A stretch of DNA of 45,053 bases from Vicinamibacterales bacterium (GCA_030680175.1 JAUXWO010000054.1:1-45053), one strand, 5' to 3'; numbered from the stretch's first letter, positions 1 to 8,187 are shown. The notes: generated by a model not told the origin, from the sequence alone. Numbers and translations are program-made.

Positions 1-87
1 TTCGGCGGGGGCGGCGGATTCGGCGGCGGCTTCGGGGGCTTCGGCGGCGGCCGCAGCGGCGGCGGCGGCGGCGGAGCCAGCTGGTGA
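1..87 (+). CDS. C-terminal end of a TPM/YgcG-type protein (partial)
   Basis: The window opens inside a reading frame that stops with TGA at 85-87. The 28 visible residues are almost only Gly, Phe and Ser, ending in Ala-Ser-Trp. This Gly/Phe/Ser-rich tail is typical of the C-terminus of TPM-domain (YgcG-like) membrane proteins, which are often encoded next to LemA, and a lemA gene follows here on the same strand. Only the tail is visible, so the family call rests on the tail composition and the neighbour. Any other glycine-rich tail protein is possible. Confidence 0.5.
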   Translation, partial: FGGGGGFGGGFGGFGGGRSGGGGGGASW

Positions 88-90
88 TTC

Positions 91-123
91 ATTGCAGATT
101 GAAGATTGCAGATTGCAGATTGG
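91..123. repeat. GCAGATT short-word tandem repeat
   Basis: Four imperfect copies of an 8-9 bp word (ATTGCAG / ATTGAAG) directly follow the preceding stop codon. The same word array recurs at 9163-9194. Just downstream a 14-bp word beginning CCGGAGAGATG occurs twice (around 124 and 151). Confidence 0.75.
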
Positions 124-192
124 ACCGGAGAGATGATTTCCGGATCGAGTCCGGAGAGATGATTGGGTGCGGGCTTTGGAAGGACTAGTGAG

Positions 193-756
193 ATGGTGAA
201 GCGAATTGCGATGATCGTGGCGCTGGTGGCCGTGGGCGTGTCCAGCTCGGGATGTTCCTACAACACCTTCGTCAGCCAGGAAGAGGCCGTCAAGGCGCAG
301 TGGGCGCAGGTCGAGAACCAGCTGCAGCGGCGCAACGACCTCATCCCCAACCTCGTCGAGACGGCCAAGGGCTTCGCCGAGCAGGAACGCGACGTCTTCG
401 GGGCGATCGCCGAGTCACGCGCGCGGCTGGCCGGCGCGCAATCACCGCAGCAGACGATGGAGGCCGCCAATATGCAGTCGAGCGCGCTGGCGCGGCTCCT
501 GGTCGTGGTCGAGAACTACCCGGAGCTCCGGTCCAGCGAGACGTTCGCCCGCCTGATGGACGAACTCTCCGGCACGGAGAACCGCATCGCGGTGGAGCGG
601 ATGCGCTACAACGAGCGCGTCCAGGTGTACAACACCGCCCGCCGCCAGTTCCCCGGCAACATCACGGCAGGGCTGTTCAGCTTCGACGAATACCCGCTCT
701 TCGAGGCCCCCGAGTCCGCCCGGCAGGTCCCCGCCGTGGATTTCAAGCGACAGTAG
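193..756 (+). CDS. LemA family lipoprotein
   Basis: LemA proteins are envelope-anchored helical proteins of unclear molecular role. The 187-residue product starts with a short signal peptide and a lipobox ending at Cys21 (Ser-Ser-Gly-Cys). It continues with the characteristic Gln/Arg-rich helix (VENQLQRRNDLIPNLVETAKGF) and a second half with the YNERVQVYN and FPGNITAGLF stretches. I chose ATG 193 because GGAAGGA lies about 9 bases upstream; a TTG at 163 in the same frame has no such site and would bury the signal peptide. It lies downstream of the TPM-like gene on the same strand, a common pairing, but a repeat array separates the two. Confidence 0.9.
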   Translation: MVKRIAMIVALVAVGVSSSGCSYNTFVSQEEAVKAQWAQVENQLQRRNDLIPNLVETAKGFAEQERDVFGAIAESRARLAGAQSPQQTMEAANMQSSALARLLVVVENYPELRSSETFARLMDELSGTENRIAVERMRYNERVQVYNTARRQFPGNITAGLFSFDEYPLFEAPESARQVPAVDFKRQ

Positions 757-766
757 TTCCAACCCT

Positions 767-1384
767 TTGCGGGGCGCCGCCATCCAACCTCCTGACGGAG
801 AGAGCGACGCCCTGGCCCCAATCGTGACCCCAATCGACCGTCCGCCGCCGGCCGGTGCCGACGGCGACGTCGCCCTGGCGGCCGGGGGCGATACGGCCGC
901 CTTCGAGCGGCTGTATCGCACGCACCTGCCGCGCATCTACAGCCTTGCCCGGCGCATGGCCGGGCCGGAGGCTGCCGATGAGCTGGTCCAGGACATCTTC
1001 GTCAGGGCCTGGCAGAAGCTCGGCACGTTCCGGGGGGATGCGTCGCTCGCCACATGGCTGCACCGGCTCGCAGTCAACGTCATCGTCGAGCGCTTCCGGA
1101 CGCTCGGGACGCGGCGCGACCGGTTCCTGCCCGACGGGGAGGCGGTGCTCGAGCGGCTCCCGTCGAGCCGCCCGGACGCGCGGGTGGATCTGCAGATGGA
1201 TCTGCACGCCGCCATCGAGCGGCTGCCGCCCGGCGCCCGGGCCGTGTTCGTCCTGCACGATGTCGAGGGCTACCGGCACCACGAAATCGGCGGGCTCCTG
1301 GGGGTCTCGACCGGTACGTCGAAATCGCAATTGCATCGCGCGCGCATGACGCTGCGCGCCTTGCTGGGACGAGGGGACGCGTAA
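767..1384 (+). CDS. ECF sigma-70 family RNA polymerase sigma factor
   Basis: Region 2 is clear (AFERLYRTHLPRIYSLARRM, then DELVQDIFVRAWQKL and TWLHRLAVNVI). Region 4 follows with an HTH (LPPGARAVFVLHDVEGYRHHEIGGLLGVSTGTSKSQLHRAR). It would direct core polymerase to an envelope- or stress-type regulon. The next gene is a zinc-type anti-sigma factor overlapping by one base (TAATG), so the two are surely co-translated. The start is uncertain: TTG 767 opens the longest frame, while GTG 824 lies behind a GGAGAG at an unusually long distance and also keeps all of region 2. Confidence 0.93.
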   Translation: MRGAAIQPPDGESDALAPIVTPIDRPPPAGADGDVALAAGGDTAAFERLYRTHLPRIYSLARRMAGPEAADELVQDIFVRAWQKLGTFRGDASLATWLHRLAVNVIVERFRTLGTRRDRFLPDGEAVLERLPSSRPDARVDLQMDLHAAIERLPPGARAVFVLHDVEGYRHHEIGGLLGVSTGTSKSQLHRARMTLRALLGRGDA

Positions 1385-2061
1385 TGGATCCGTGGACCGA
1401 TCGGCTCTCGGAGTACATCGACAACGAGCTCACGCCCGCCGATCGGGCGGCCTGCGAGGCGCACCTGGCCGGCTGCGCCGGCTGTCGCGACACCGTCACC
1501 GCGATCGTCGCGCTCACGGCGCACGCCCAGCGCCTGCCGGATCGGGGACCCGGCGTGGATCTCTGGCCGGCGGTGCTGGCGAGGCTCACGCCGGTGGCGC
1601 CCGCCGCCACGCCGATGGCCGCGCGGCGCTGGTCGCTCTCGCTCGGCGAACTGGCGCTGGCGGCCACGCTGCTGATGGCCGTCTCGGCAGGGCTTGGGTG
1701 GCTGGCGGCGCAGCGGCCAGGCGGCGGCGGGCAGGAAGACGCCGTGATCGCGGTCAGCGAGCCCTCGACGGTGTCGGATGATGTGCAGCTGGCGAGCTTC
1801 GCGGACGAAGACTACGACGCGGCCGTCACGGACCTCGAGCTCGTGCTCCTCGAGCAGCGCGACGAACTCGACCCGCAGACGGTGCGGGTGATCGAACGCA
1901 ACCTCCAGACCATCGACGAGGCCATCCGCCAGGCGCGACAGGCGCTTGACGACGACCCGGCCAATCCGTACCTGCACTCGTATCTCGTTGACTCACGCCG
2001 CCGCAAGCTCGATCTGCTGCGGCGGGCCACCCTGCTCACGACCGTGAGCCAAGGAGACTGA
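1384..2061 (+). CDS. Zinc-finger (zf-HC2) anti-sigma factor
   Basis: The N-terminal ZAS/zf-HC2 motif is present as His27-x3-Cys31-x2-Cys34 after the usual acidic helix. One membrane helix spans about residues 86-109, and the roughly 115-residue periplasmic part has an acidic coiled-coil-like helix. The expected role is to hold the preceding ECF sigma at the membrane and release it on an envelope or redox signal. ATG 1384 overlaps the sigma stop codon. The frame stays open far upstream but only as antisense noise. The 225-residue length is long for a minimal anti-sigma, so the periplasmic domain is probably the sensor. Confidence 0.9.
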   Translation: MDPWTDRLSEYIDNELTPADRAACEAHLAGCAGCRDTVTAIVALTAHAQRLPDRGPGVDLWPAVLARLTPVAPAATPMAARRWSLSLGELALAATLLMAVSAGLGWLAAQRPGGGGQEDAVIAVSEPSTVSDDVQLASFADEDYDAAVTDLELVLLEQRDELDPQTVRVIERNLQTIDEAIRQARQALDDDPANPYLHSYLVDSRRRKLDLLRRATLLTTVSQGD

Positions 2062-2064
2062 CGG

Positions 2065-3468
2065 ATGACGCGCATTGCTTGTTGGCTGTCCCTCGGCTGC
2101 GTGCTGCTCTTCGCACCGCCGGCGCTGGCACAGGAAAGCGTGGGCGACGGCCAGCCGCCCGTGCAGGCGCGGCCCGGCGGGCCCGACGATTCGCCGAGCT
2201 CGGATGAGACGGTGGACGTCGCACGCGGCACGCGGCTCGTCATGTCGAACAACGCCGGCGAGGTCCACGTGCGCACGTGGGACCGCGATGCCGTCCGTGT
2301 CGAGGCCGTCCATGGCCCGCGCGAACGCATCGAGGTACAGGTCGCCGAGATGACCGTGCGCGTCCGTGCCCGGACGGAGCGCGGGCCACAGGGGCTCATC
2401 GACTACCGCCTCACCGTACCGCGCTGGATGCCGGTGAACCTCTCGGGCACCTACCTCGAGGCCACGGTGGAGGGCACGGGCGCCGAGGTCACCATCGAGA
2501 CCGTCCGCGGGTCGGCGCGCGTCCGTGGCGGGTCGGGCACCATCTCGGTCCGCTCGGTGCAGGGCACGGTCTCGGTCGAGGGCGCCAGCGGCCGCGTCAC
2601 CGCGAGCTCGGTCAACGAGGACATCCACCTGGCGGACCTGTCGGGCGACGTCAGCGCCGAGAGCACCAACGGCAACGTCTTCCTCCGCGGCATCAAGTCC
2701 TCGATCGTCGACGTCTCGACCGTCAACGGCCACGTCGCGTTCGAGGGCGGGGTGCAGGACAAGGGCGCGTATCGCATCACGACCCACAACGGCGACATCC
2801 GCGTGGGCCTGGGCGGGGCCGCCAACACCACCGTGTTCGTCAGGACGTTCCGTGGGCGCTTCGGCGCCGACTTCCCCGTCACGCTCCCCGAGGGGCAGGC
2901 CGGCAATCGCGGCAGCATGCGCTTCAACTTCACCCTCGGCAGCGGAAGCGCGCGGATCGAACTGCAGTCGTTCGGCGGCAACATCTTCATTGCACGCAAC
3001 GCCCTCCCGACGGACGACCGCCGTCAGCGCGGACGCGGCCTCACGCCGCCCGCACTCCCGACACCGCCCGCGCCACCACGGCCGCCCGGCGACGACTGGG
3101 ATCACGGCGATTGGACCGAGGCCGACTGGGACGGGGCGTGGGATCGCGCGTGGGATCTCACGTGGAACCACGTCGATCCGCACGGGTGGTCCGCCGAGGA
3201 GATCGGCGCCTCCGTTGAGGCCGCGATTGCGGGTGCCGACATCGACGCCACGATCGCGGCCGCGGTCGCGGGTGCCAACATCGACGCCACGATCGAGGCC
3301 GCCCTCGCGGGCGCGGGCATCTCGGCGACCATCGGCGCCGCGCTGACCGGCGTCAACGTCGGCGCCACGATCGACGCGGCCCTGGCCGGCATCAACCTCG
3401 ACGCCGTGCTCGAGGCCGCCCTCGACGCCGTCGTCGTACCCACGCCGCGCGTCCGCACGCCGCGGTAG
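2065..3468 (+). CDS. DUF4097 family secreted beta-repeat protein with C-terminal 13-residue repeats
   Basis: A Sec signal peptide (cleaved near Ala-Leu-Ala-Gln) precedes a right-handed beta-type DUF4097 region at about residues 50-310, with recurring Val-x-Val and Asn-Gly-Asn turns. A Pro-rich linker and a Trp/Asp-rich segment (about 344-377, eight Trp) follow. About five copies of a 13-residue Ala/Ile-rich repeat (core ATIxAALAGxNID) then run to near the C-terminus. AAGGAG lies 9 bases before ATG 2065 and the anti-sigma stop is 3 bases upstream, so this is the third gene of the sigma operon and a likely regulon member. The role is unknown; surface or periplasmic location is inferred. Confidence 0.85.
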   Translation: MTRIACWLSLGCVLLFAPPALAQESVGDGQPPVQARPGGPDDSPSSDETVDVARGTRLVMSNNAGEVHVRTWDRDAVRVEAVHGPRERIEVQVAEMTVRVRARTERGPQGLIDYRLTVPRWMPVNLSGTYLEATVEGTGAEVTIETVRGSARVRGGSGTISVRSVQGTVSVEGASGRVTASSVNEDIHLADLSGDVSAESTNGNVFLRGIKSSIVDVSTVNGHVAFEGGVQDKGAYRITTHNGDIRVGLGGAANTTVFVRTFRGRFGADFPVTLPEGQAGNRGSMRFNFTLGSGSARIELQSFGGNIFIARNALPTDDRRQRGRGLTPPALPTPPAPPRPPGDDWDHGDWTEADWDGAWDRAWDLTWNHVDPHGWSAEEIGASVEAAIAGADIDATIAAAVAGANIDATIEAALAGAGISATIGAALTGVNVGATIDAALAGINLDAVLEAALDAVVVPTPRVRTPR

Positions 3469-3473
3469 GGCGA

Positions 3474-4016
3474 TCAGGCCGGGTCGAGCGGCAACTCGGC
3501 CCGGAGCACCTGCGGGTCGCCCTTCACCGCGCGCACCGTGAACCCGGTGCGCCGCGCGACCGCCAGCATCGAGTCGTTCTCCGAGAGGATCTCCCCCACA
3601 ATCCGCCGGACGCCGATGCGGCGCGCATGCACCTCCAGGCGCCGCATCAATTCCTTGCCGAGCCCCTGTCCCTGGTAGGCGTCCGACACGAGGAGCGCGA
3701 CCTCGGCATCGCCCGCCGCATTCGGCCGCGTCAGCCGGCCCACCGCGATGATCGCGGGCGCTCCCGCCGCGTCATCGCGTTCGACGACGAGGGCCGCCTC
3801 GGTCGCGGGATCGACCGTACAGAGGCGCGCGAGCCGCTCGTGCTTGACGCGCTGGTCCAGCTTCGTCAGGTGGAAGTATCTGAGGAACACCGTCCGATCG
3901 GACAGGTACCGGTGAAACTCGACGAGCAATGGCTCATCGTCCGGCCGGATCGGCCGAATCCGCGCGGCCGTGCCGTCGCGCAGGATCCACGGGTCAGCGG
4001 TTGGTGGGGACGACAT
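3474..4016 (-). CDS. GNAT family N-acetyltransferase (Pat-like domain)
   Basis: The 180-residue protein carries a GNAT fold with the acetyl-CoA loop as [13 protein letters not shown] and a following Val-Gly-Glu-Ile strand. The N-terminal part ([20 protein letters not shown]) resembles the acetyltransferase domain of Pat-type protein lysine acetyltransferases, without their CoA-binding domain. The substrate could be a protein lysine or a small amine. ATG 4016 is the last start before a minisatellite that stays open in this frame as a Cys-Pro-x polymer but offers no start codon. It converges tail-to-tail with the DUF4097 gene with 5 bases between them. Confidence 0.88.
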   Translation of the reverse strand: MSSPPTADPWILRDGTAARIRPIRPDDEPLLVEFHRYLSDRTVFLRYFHLTKLDQRVKHERLARLCTVDPATEAALVVERDDAAGAPAIIAVGRLTRPNAAGDAEVALLVSDAYQGQGLGKELMRRLEVHARRIGVRRIVGEILSENDSMLAVARRTGFTVRAVKGDPQVLRAELPLDPA

Positions 4017-4048
4017 CTCTCTCGGGCACTCCGGCACCCCGGCACGCC

Positions 4049-4318
4049 GGCACCTTGGGCACCTTGGGCACCCTGGGCACCGTGGGCACCGTGGGCACCC
4101 TGAGCACCGTGGGCACCGTGGGCACCCTGAGCACCTTGGGCACCGTGGGCACCCTGGGCACCCTGGGCACCCTGGGCACCTTGGGCACCTTGGGCACCCT
4201 GGGCACCCTGAGCACCTCGAGCACCTTGGGCACCCTGAGCACCTTGGGCACCGTGGGCACCTTGGGCACCGTGGGCACCTTGGGCACCGTGGGCACCCTG
4301 AGCACCCTGGGCACCCTG
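4049..4318. repeat. 9-bp minisatellite, 30 units of GGCACCNTG
   Basis: Exactly thirty 9-bp units can be laid end to end in phase. Variation is mainly at position 7 (T, C or G), with a few units reading AGCACC. Degenerate versions of the word extend left to about 4025. The array fills nearly the whole spacer between the divergent GNAT and DinB genes. Because the unit is a multiple of three and contains no stop, all six frames remain open through it, which creates spurious reading frames. Confidence 0.95.
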
Positions 4319-4322
4319 CCCC

Positions 4323-4328
4323 TAGAAT
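4323..4328 (+). promoter_or_regulatory. -10-like hexamer TAGAAT for the DinB gene
   Basis: TAGAAT ends 6 bases before the ATG at 4335, so transcription would start at or next to the A of the start codon (leaderless). The matching -35 position would fall inside the minisatellite. Confidence 0.45.
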
Positions 4329-4334
4329 ACCCCC

Positions 4335-4832
4335 ATGCGCATCATCGAATGGCTCCTGCCCGAGTACGACCGCGAGATGGGCCTGACGCGGCGGGCCCTT
4401 GCGCGCGTCCCCATGGACCGCGCGGACTTCCGGCCGCATCCGCGGTCCATGACGCTCGGCGCCCTGGCCACGCACCTCGCCACCATGCCGAGTTGGGCGA
4501 CGGAGACGATGACGCGCACGGAGCTCGGCCTGCGGTCGAGTGAGCGCATCGACCCGCTCGCGACGCGGGAGGCGCTCGTCGCCGCCTTCGATGGCCACGT
4601 CAGCCGTGGCCGCACGCATCTGGCCAGCGCCAGCGACGCGGAGCTGATGGTCCCCTGGTCGTTTCTCGTCGATGACGAGGTGCTGTTCACGATGCCGCGG
4701 CTGGCGGTGCTGCGGACGTTCGTCCTGAACCACACCGTGCACCACCGTGGGCAGCTGACGGTCTACCTGCGCCTGCTCGACGTGCCGGTCCCGTCGCTGT
4801 ACGGCCCAAGCGCCGACGAGGGCACCCGCTAG
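4335..4832 (+). CDS. DinB family protein
   Basis: This is a 165-residue four-helix DinB/YfiT-type protein. Metal-ligand histidines are visible in the helix THLATMPSWA and in the C-terminal NHTVHHRGQLTVYL motif typical of the family. These proteins are diverse: some are thiol-dependent S-transferases (bacillithiol or mycothiol type), many are uncharacterised. No ribosome-binding site is seen; a -10-like element sits right before the ATG instead. The substrate cannot be told from sequence. Confidence 0.88.
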   Translation: MRIIEWLLPEYDREMGLTRRALARVPMDRADFRPHPRSMTLGALATHLATMPSWATETMTRTELGLRSSERIDPLATREALVAAFDGHVSRGRTHLASASDAELMVPWSFLVDDEVLFTMPRLAVLRTFVLNHTVHHRGQLTVYLRLLDVPVPSLYGPSADEGTR

Positions 4833-4864
4833 GCTTTTCGGGTATCCTCCCCGGTGGAGGCCCC

Positions 4865-6166
4865 ATGCCCGCATCGACCCGCGCCCGGTCCACCGTCAGC
4901 CGCCGCGATTTCGCCCGCCTGTTCGCCGTCGGCGGGTCAGCCGCGCTCTTTTCGTCTCCGGCGTGGGCGCGCGAGGCCGGCCGGGCTCCGGCGCTGCCCC
5001 AGGGCGTGCCGGCGAGCGAGGCCGACTGGGCCGCGGTCCGCGCGCAGTTCGTGATGCCGCCGGACCTGACGGTGATGAACGCCGCGAACCTCTGCCCCGC
5101 CTCGCGTCCCGTGCTCGAAGTGCTCACGCGGGAGACGCGCTCGGTCGACGAGGACCCGTCGCCGATGAACCGCGCGCGGCTGTATCCGGAGAAGGAGCAG
5201 ACCCGCCGCGCGCTCGCCGAGTACCTGCGGGCGACGCCGGACGAGATCATCATCACGCGCAACACCAGCGAGTCGAACAACCTCGTCTCGAACGGGCTGG
5301 ACCTCGGCCCGGGCGACGAGGTGATCGTGCACGCCGACAACCACCCGAGCAACCTCCAGGCCTGGCACGCCAAGGCCACGCGCTACGGCTACACCGTCGT
5401 CGTCGTCGAGCAGCGCAACCCGCACCCGGGGATGGCGTACTACGTCGACGCCTTCACGCGCGCCATGACCCCGCGCACGAAGGTGCTGGCGTTCACGCAC
5501 CTGTCGAGCACCGTCGGCGACCTGTTCCCGGCGGCGGAGCTCTGCCGGGTGGCGCGCAGCCGCGGCGTGCTCACGCTGGTGGACGGCGCGCAGACGTTCG
5601 GCCTGCTCGACGTGGACCTGGCGGCGATGCAGCCCGACTTCTACACGGGGAGCGCGCACAAGTGGCCGTGCGGCGCGCGGGAGTGCGGGGTGCTGTACGT
5701 GCGCGCCGATGTGCAGGCGCGCCTGTGGCCGACGATCTACAGCGCCTATCCGGGCGCGACCGGCTTCTCGCGGTCGTTCGAGGGATTCGGCCAGCGCGAC
5801 GAGGCGACGATGATCGCCTTCCGCGAGGCACTGGCGTTCCAGACGACGATCGGGCGGGCGGCGATCGAGCAGCGCGCCCGGGCGCTCGCGGCACAGTTGC
5901 TGTCGGGGCTGGCCGGGCTGCCGGGCGTGCGGGTGTGGACCACGCCGACGCCGGCGCTCCATGCGGCGGTCGTGTCCTTCGTGCCGGGTACGCTCGACGC
6001 GGGGCGGCTCGCGACCGCGCTCTACGAGCGCGACCGCATCGCCATCACGACGCGCGGCGGCCAGGACCGTCCCGGCCTGCGCGTGTCCCCCCACTTCTAC
6101 AACTCCCCGGCCGAGATCGACCGCCTCCTCGCCGCGCTGGGGCGTTACCTCAAGACCGGCGTCTGA
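4865..6166 (+). CDS. Tat-exported class V aminotransferase-fold PLP enzyme
   Basis: The N-terminus has a twin-arginine signal (SRRDFARLFAVGG, then an Ala-rich hydrophobic stretch and Ala-x-Ala). The rest is a class V aminotransferase-like domain similar to isopenicillin-N epimerase and cysteine desulfurase relatives: TRNTSESNN phosphate loop, HADNHPSN, the Asp of LVDGAQTFG, and the PLP lysine in SAHKWPCG. GGTGGAGG sits 5 bases before ATG 4865. Tat export fits a protein folded with its PLP before crossing the membrane, so the reaction probably occurs in the periplasm. The substrate (amino acid or peptide) is unknown. Confidence 0.88.
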   Translation: MPASTRARSTVSRRDFARLFAVGGSAALFSSPAWAREAGRAPALPQGVPASEADWAAVRAQFVMPPDLTVMNAANLCPASRPVLEVLTRETRSVDEDPSPMNRARLYPEKEQTRRALAEYLRATPDEIIITRNTSESNNLVSNGLDLGPGDEVIVHADNHPSNLQAWHAKATRYGYTVVVVEQRNPHPGMAYYVDAFTRAMTPRTKVLAFTHLSSTVGDLFPAAELCRVARSRGVLTLVDGAQTFGLLDVDLAAMQPDFYTGSAHKWPCGARECGVLYVRADVQARLWPTIYSAYPGATGFSRSFEGFGQRDEATMIAFREALAFQTTIGRAAIEQRARALAAQLLSGLAGLPGVRVWTTPTPALHAAVVSFVPGTLDAGRLATALYERDRIAITTRGGQDRPGLRVSPHFYNSPAEIDRLLAALGRYLKTGV

Positions 6167-6170
6167 CGTC

Positions 6171-6315
6171 ACGTACGTGCAAACACGAAGGACACGAAGG
6201 ACACGAAGACGCACACAGAAGCTTCTCTCAAGGGATCCGGTGGCGAACAGGATCCATTGAATGACCTATTTCATGCGTCCTTCGTTCCCTCGTGTCCTTC
6301 GTGTTGTGTACGTGC
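6171..6315. repeat. CACGAAGG inverted-arm element, copy 1a
   Basis: The left arm starts at ACGTACGTGC and runs as three CACGAAGGA words. The right arm is their inverse (CCTTCGTG words ending GTGTACGT). Between them lies a 37-bp core (6218-6254) containing GGATCCGG, which is repeated identically in copy 1b. The element sits between the convergent aminotransferase-like and M20 genes. Confidence 0.85.
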
Positions 6316-6453
6316 TGTGAACTCGTGAAGGCCACGAAGACGCACGAAGAAGCTTCTCTCAAGGGATCCGGTGGCGAACAGGATCTCTTGAGTGAACCTC
6401 CCGTACGTTCTTCGTGGCCTTCGTGGCCTTCGTGTCCTTCGTGTTTGTACGTC
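6316..6453. repeat. CACGAAGG inverted-arm element, copy 1b
   Basis: This second copy directly abuts copy 1a in the same orientation. It has the same arms (CACGAAG words left, CTTCGTGG/CTTCGTGT words right, ending TTTGTACGT). The 37-bp core at 6349-6385 is identical to 6218-6254. Confidence 0.85.
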
Positions 6454-6464
6454 CTTCGCGTCGC

Positions 6465-8099
6465 CTACTGCTGCGACGGGGTCGTCCGCACCGTCGGGTA
6501 CTGGATGCCGAGCTGCTCGAGGTAGCTCGCGTAGCGCGACGGGTCGTAGTAGTACTTCTTCATCTCATCGCGGTACTTCGCGAGGATGGCCTCGTTCAGC
6601 CAGATCGGCGCCGGCGTGTCCTTGTCGATGAACGGGACGTACTGCTGGTCCTTGGTCTGCACGTCGCGGAAGTAGGTCCAGGCCTGCTCGACGAGCTGCG
6701 GCTTCGTCAGGAAATCGAGGATCGTCATCGCCTGCACCTTCGCGCCGGCCACGACGCCCTTGTGCGCGATGGGGGTCGCCATCGCGATGGCGCTCGACCA
6801 GTTGTGCCCGGGCAGGCCGGGGATGTTCGACGGGAAGCGCAGTGTGACGGTCGGGACGTTCCAGGACACATCGCCGATGTCGTCGCTGCCGCCGCCGCGC
6901 TTGTCCTCTTCGCGGACGTGCGTGCCGATGGCCTCGAGCTCCGTCGCCAGCCCCGGCTGCGTGGCGTTGCCGAGCTCGCGCTGGACCGCGCGCGCCAGCG
7001 TCTGGTCCGCCTCGTCCCACTGCGGCAGGCCCACCGCCTTGATGTTCTCGTACATCGTCTCGGCAACCGTGCGGTTCATGTGCTGCGGCGCCGCGGTACC
7101 GAGGATGCGGGACGTCCACTTGGTCCCCGTCATCAACGCCGCGCCTTCGGCGATCTGGTTGCCGATGTCCCACATGTTCTTGATGCCCGCGAAGTCGGTC
7201 TCGCGGAAGTAGTACCAGACGCTTGCATTGCGGGGCACGACGTTCGGCTGGTCGCCGCCGTTGGTGATCACGTAGTGGGAGCGCTGCTGGATGCGCAGGT
7301 GCTCGCGGCGGAAGTTCCAGCCGGCGTTCATCAGCTCGACGGCGTCGAGCGCGCTGCGGCCGCGCCACGGCGAGCCGGCGCTGTGCGCGGTCTCGCCTTC
7401 GAACGTGTACTCCACCGAGACGAGGCCGTTGCCGCCGCCCGAGCCCCAGGACACGCCGAGGTTGTTGCCCACGTGCGTGAAGATCGAGATGTCCACATCC
7501 TTGAAGAGGCCGTCGCGGACGAACCAGGCCTTGGACGCCACGAGTTCCTCGGCGACGCCCGGCCACAGCAGCAGGGTCCCCGGCATCTTCTCGCGCTCCA
7601 TGATCTCCTTGATGACGAGCGCGGCGGCGATGTTGAGCGGCACGCCGGCGTTGTGGCCCTCGCCGTGTCCCGGCGCGCCCTCGATGATCGGGTCGAAGTA
7701 GGCGACGCCCGGCTTCTGCGAGGCCTGCGGGATGCCGTCGATGTCGGAGCCGAGCGCGATGACCGGCTTGCCCGACCCCCAGCGCGCGGCCCACGCGGTC
7801 GGGATGCCGCTGATCCCGCGCTCGATGGTGAAGCCGTTCTGCTCGAGGACGCCCGTGAGGTACCGCGAGGTCTCGAATTCCTGGAAGCCGAGTTCGCCGA
7901 AGCTGAACACGGAGTCCACCATCTCCTGCACGAGCTTCGCCCGCGCCTGCACCTTCTCGGCGGCTTCCTTCTTGAGCGCCTCGAGACGGACGTCGGCGGC
8001 CGAGGGGCGCGCCTGGCGGCCCTGGGCGCTCGCGGGCGCGGCGCTGAGCGCCAGACCCGCTACGAGCATGAGAACGAGCGTGGATCGTACGCGTGACAT
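6465..8099 (-). CDS. Secreted M20-family amidohydrolase (AbgB-like)
   Basis: The 544-residue protein has a Sec signal peptide (to Ala-Ser-Ala-Gln) and an M20 metallopeptidase fold. Visible features are the metal-site Asp in ALGSDIDGIP, GEGHNAGVP, the Glu pair in GVAEELVAS, and the dimerisation-domain GETAHSAGSPWRGRSALDAV. It resembles p-aminobenzoyl-glutamate hydrolase subunit B and other M20D amidohydrolases cleaving aminoacyl amide bonds. A perfect AGGAGG lies 8 bases before ATG 8099. The signal peptide is the unusual part: relatives are mostly cytoplasmic, so here the substrate is likely a periplasmic or external amide. Confidence 0.9.
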   Translation of the reverse strand: MSRVRSTLVLMLVAGLALSAAPASAQGRQARPSAADVRLEALKKEAAEKVQARAKLVQEMVDSVFSFGELGFQEFETSRYLTGVLEQNGFTIERGISGIPTAWAARWGSGKPVIALGSDIDGIPQASQKPGVAYFDPIIEGAPGHGEGHNAGVPLNIAAALVIKEIMEREKMPGTLLLWPGVAEELVASKAWFVRDGLFKDVDISIFTHVGNNLGVSWGSGGGNGLVSVEYTFEGETAHSAGSPWRGRSALDAVELMNAGWNFRREHLRIQQRSHYVITNGGDQPNVVPRNASVWYYFRETDFAGIKNMWDIGNQIAEGAALMTGTKWTSRILGTAAPQHMNRTVAETMYENIKAVGLPQWDEADQTLARAVQRELGNATQPGLATELEAIGTHVREEDKRGGGSDDIGDVSWNVPTVTLRFPSNIPGLPGHNWSSAIAMATPIAHKGVVAGAKVQAMTILDFLTKPQLVEQAWTYFRDVQTKDQQYVPFIDKDTPAPIWLNEAILAKYRDEMKKYYYDPSRYASYLEQLGIQYPTVRTTPSQQ

Positions 8100-8187
8100 C
8101 GGCAGTTCCTCCTGACAGGGCCCCGCGGGCCAAAGATGCTAGAGTGTACCCGAACTGCCTCGAAACGGAACTGGTTCCGGCACCTGC

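Noticed and set aside
3994-4543. Long reading frames on both strands through the 9-bp array, encoding Gly-Thr-Leu, Cys-Pro-Arg or Val-Pro polymers
   Set aside because: The unit is a multiple of three with no stop codon, so every frame is open by construction. No start or ribosome-binding site is suitable.
4017-4874. N-terminal extension of the GNAT protein into a Cys-Pro-x repeat
   Set aside because: The frame is in phase, but there is no start codon within the array and the only upstream one lies antisense inside the DinB gene.
6292-6525. Small frames with Phe-Val or Trp-Pro-Ser repeats in the CACGAAGG elements
   Set aside because: They follow the repeat words and change between copies; no start signals.
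6414-8096. 560-residue frame antisense to the M20 gene, starting in the CACGAAGG repeat
   Set aside because: Arg/Asp/Val-rich shadow composition with no family motif; the minus-strand gene has a signal peptide and metal motifs.
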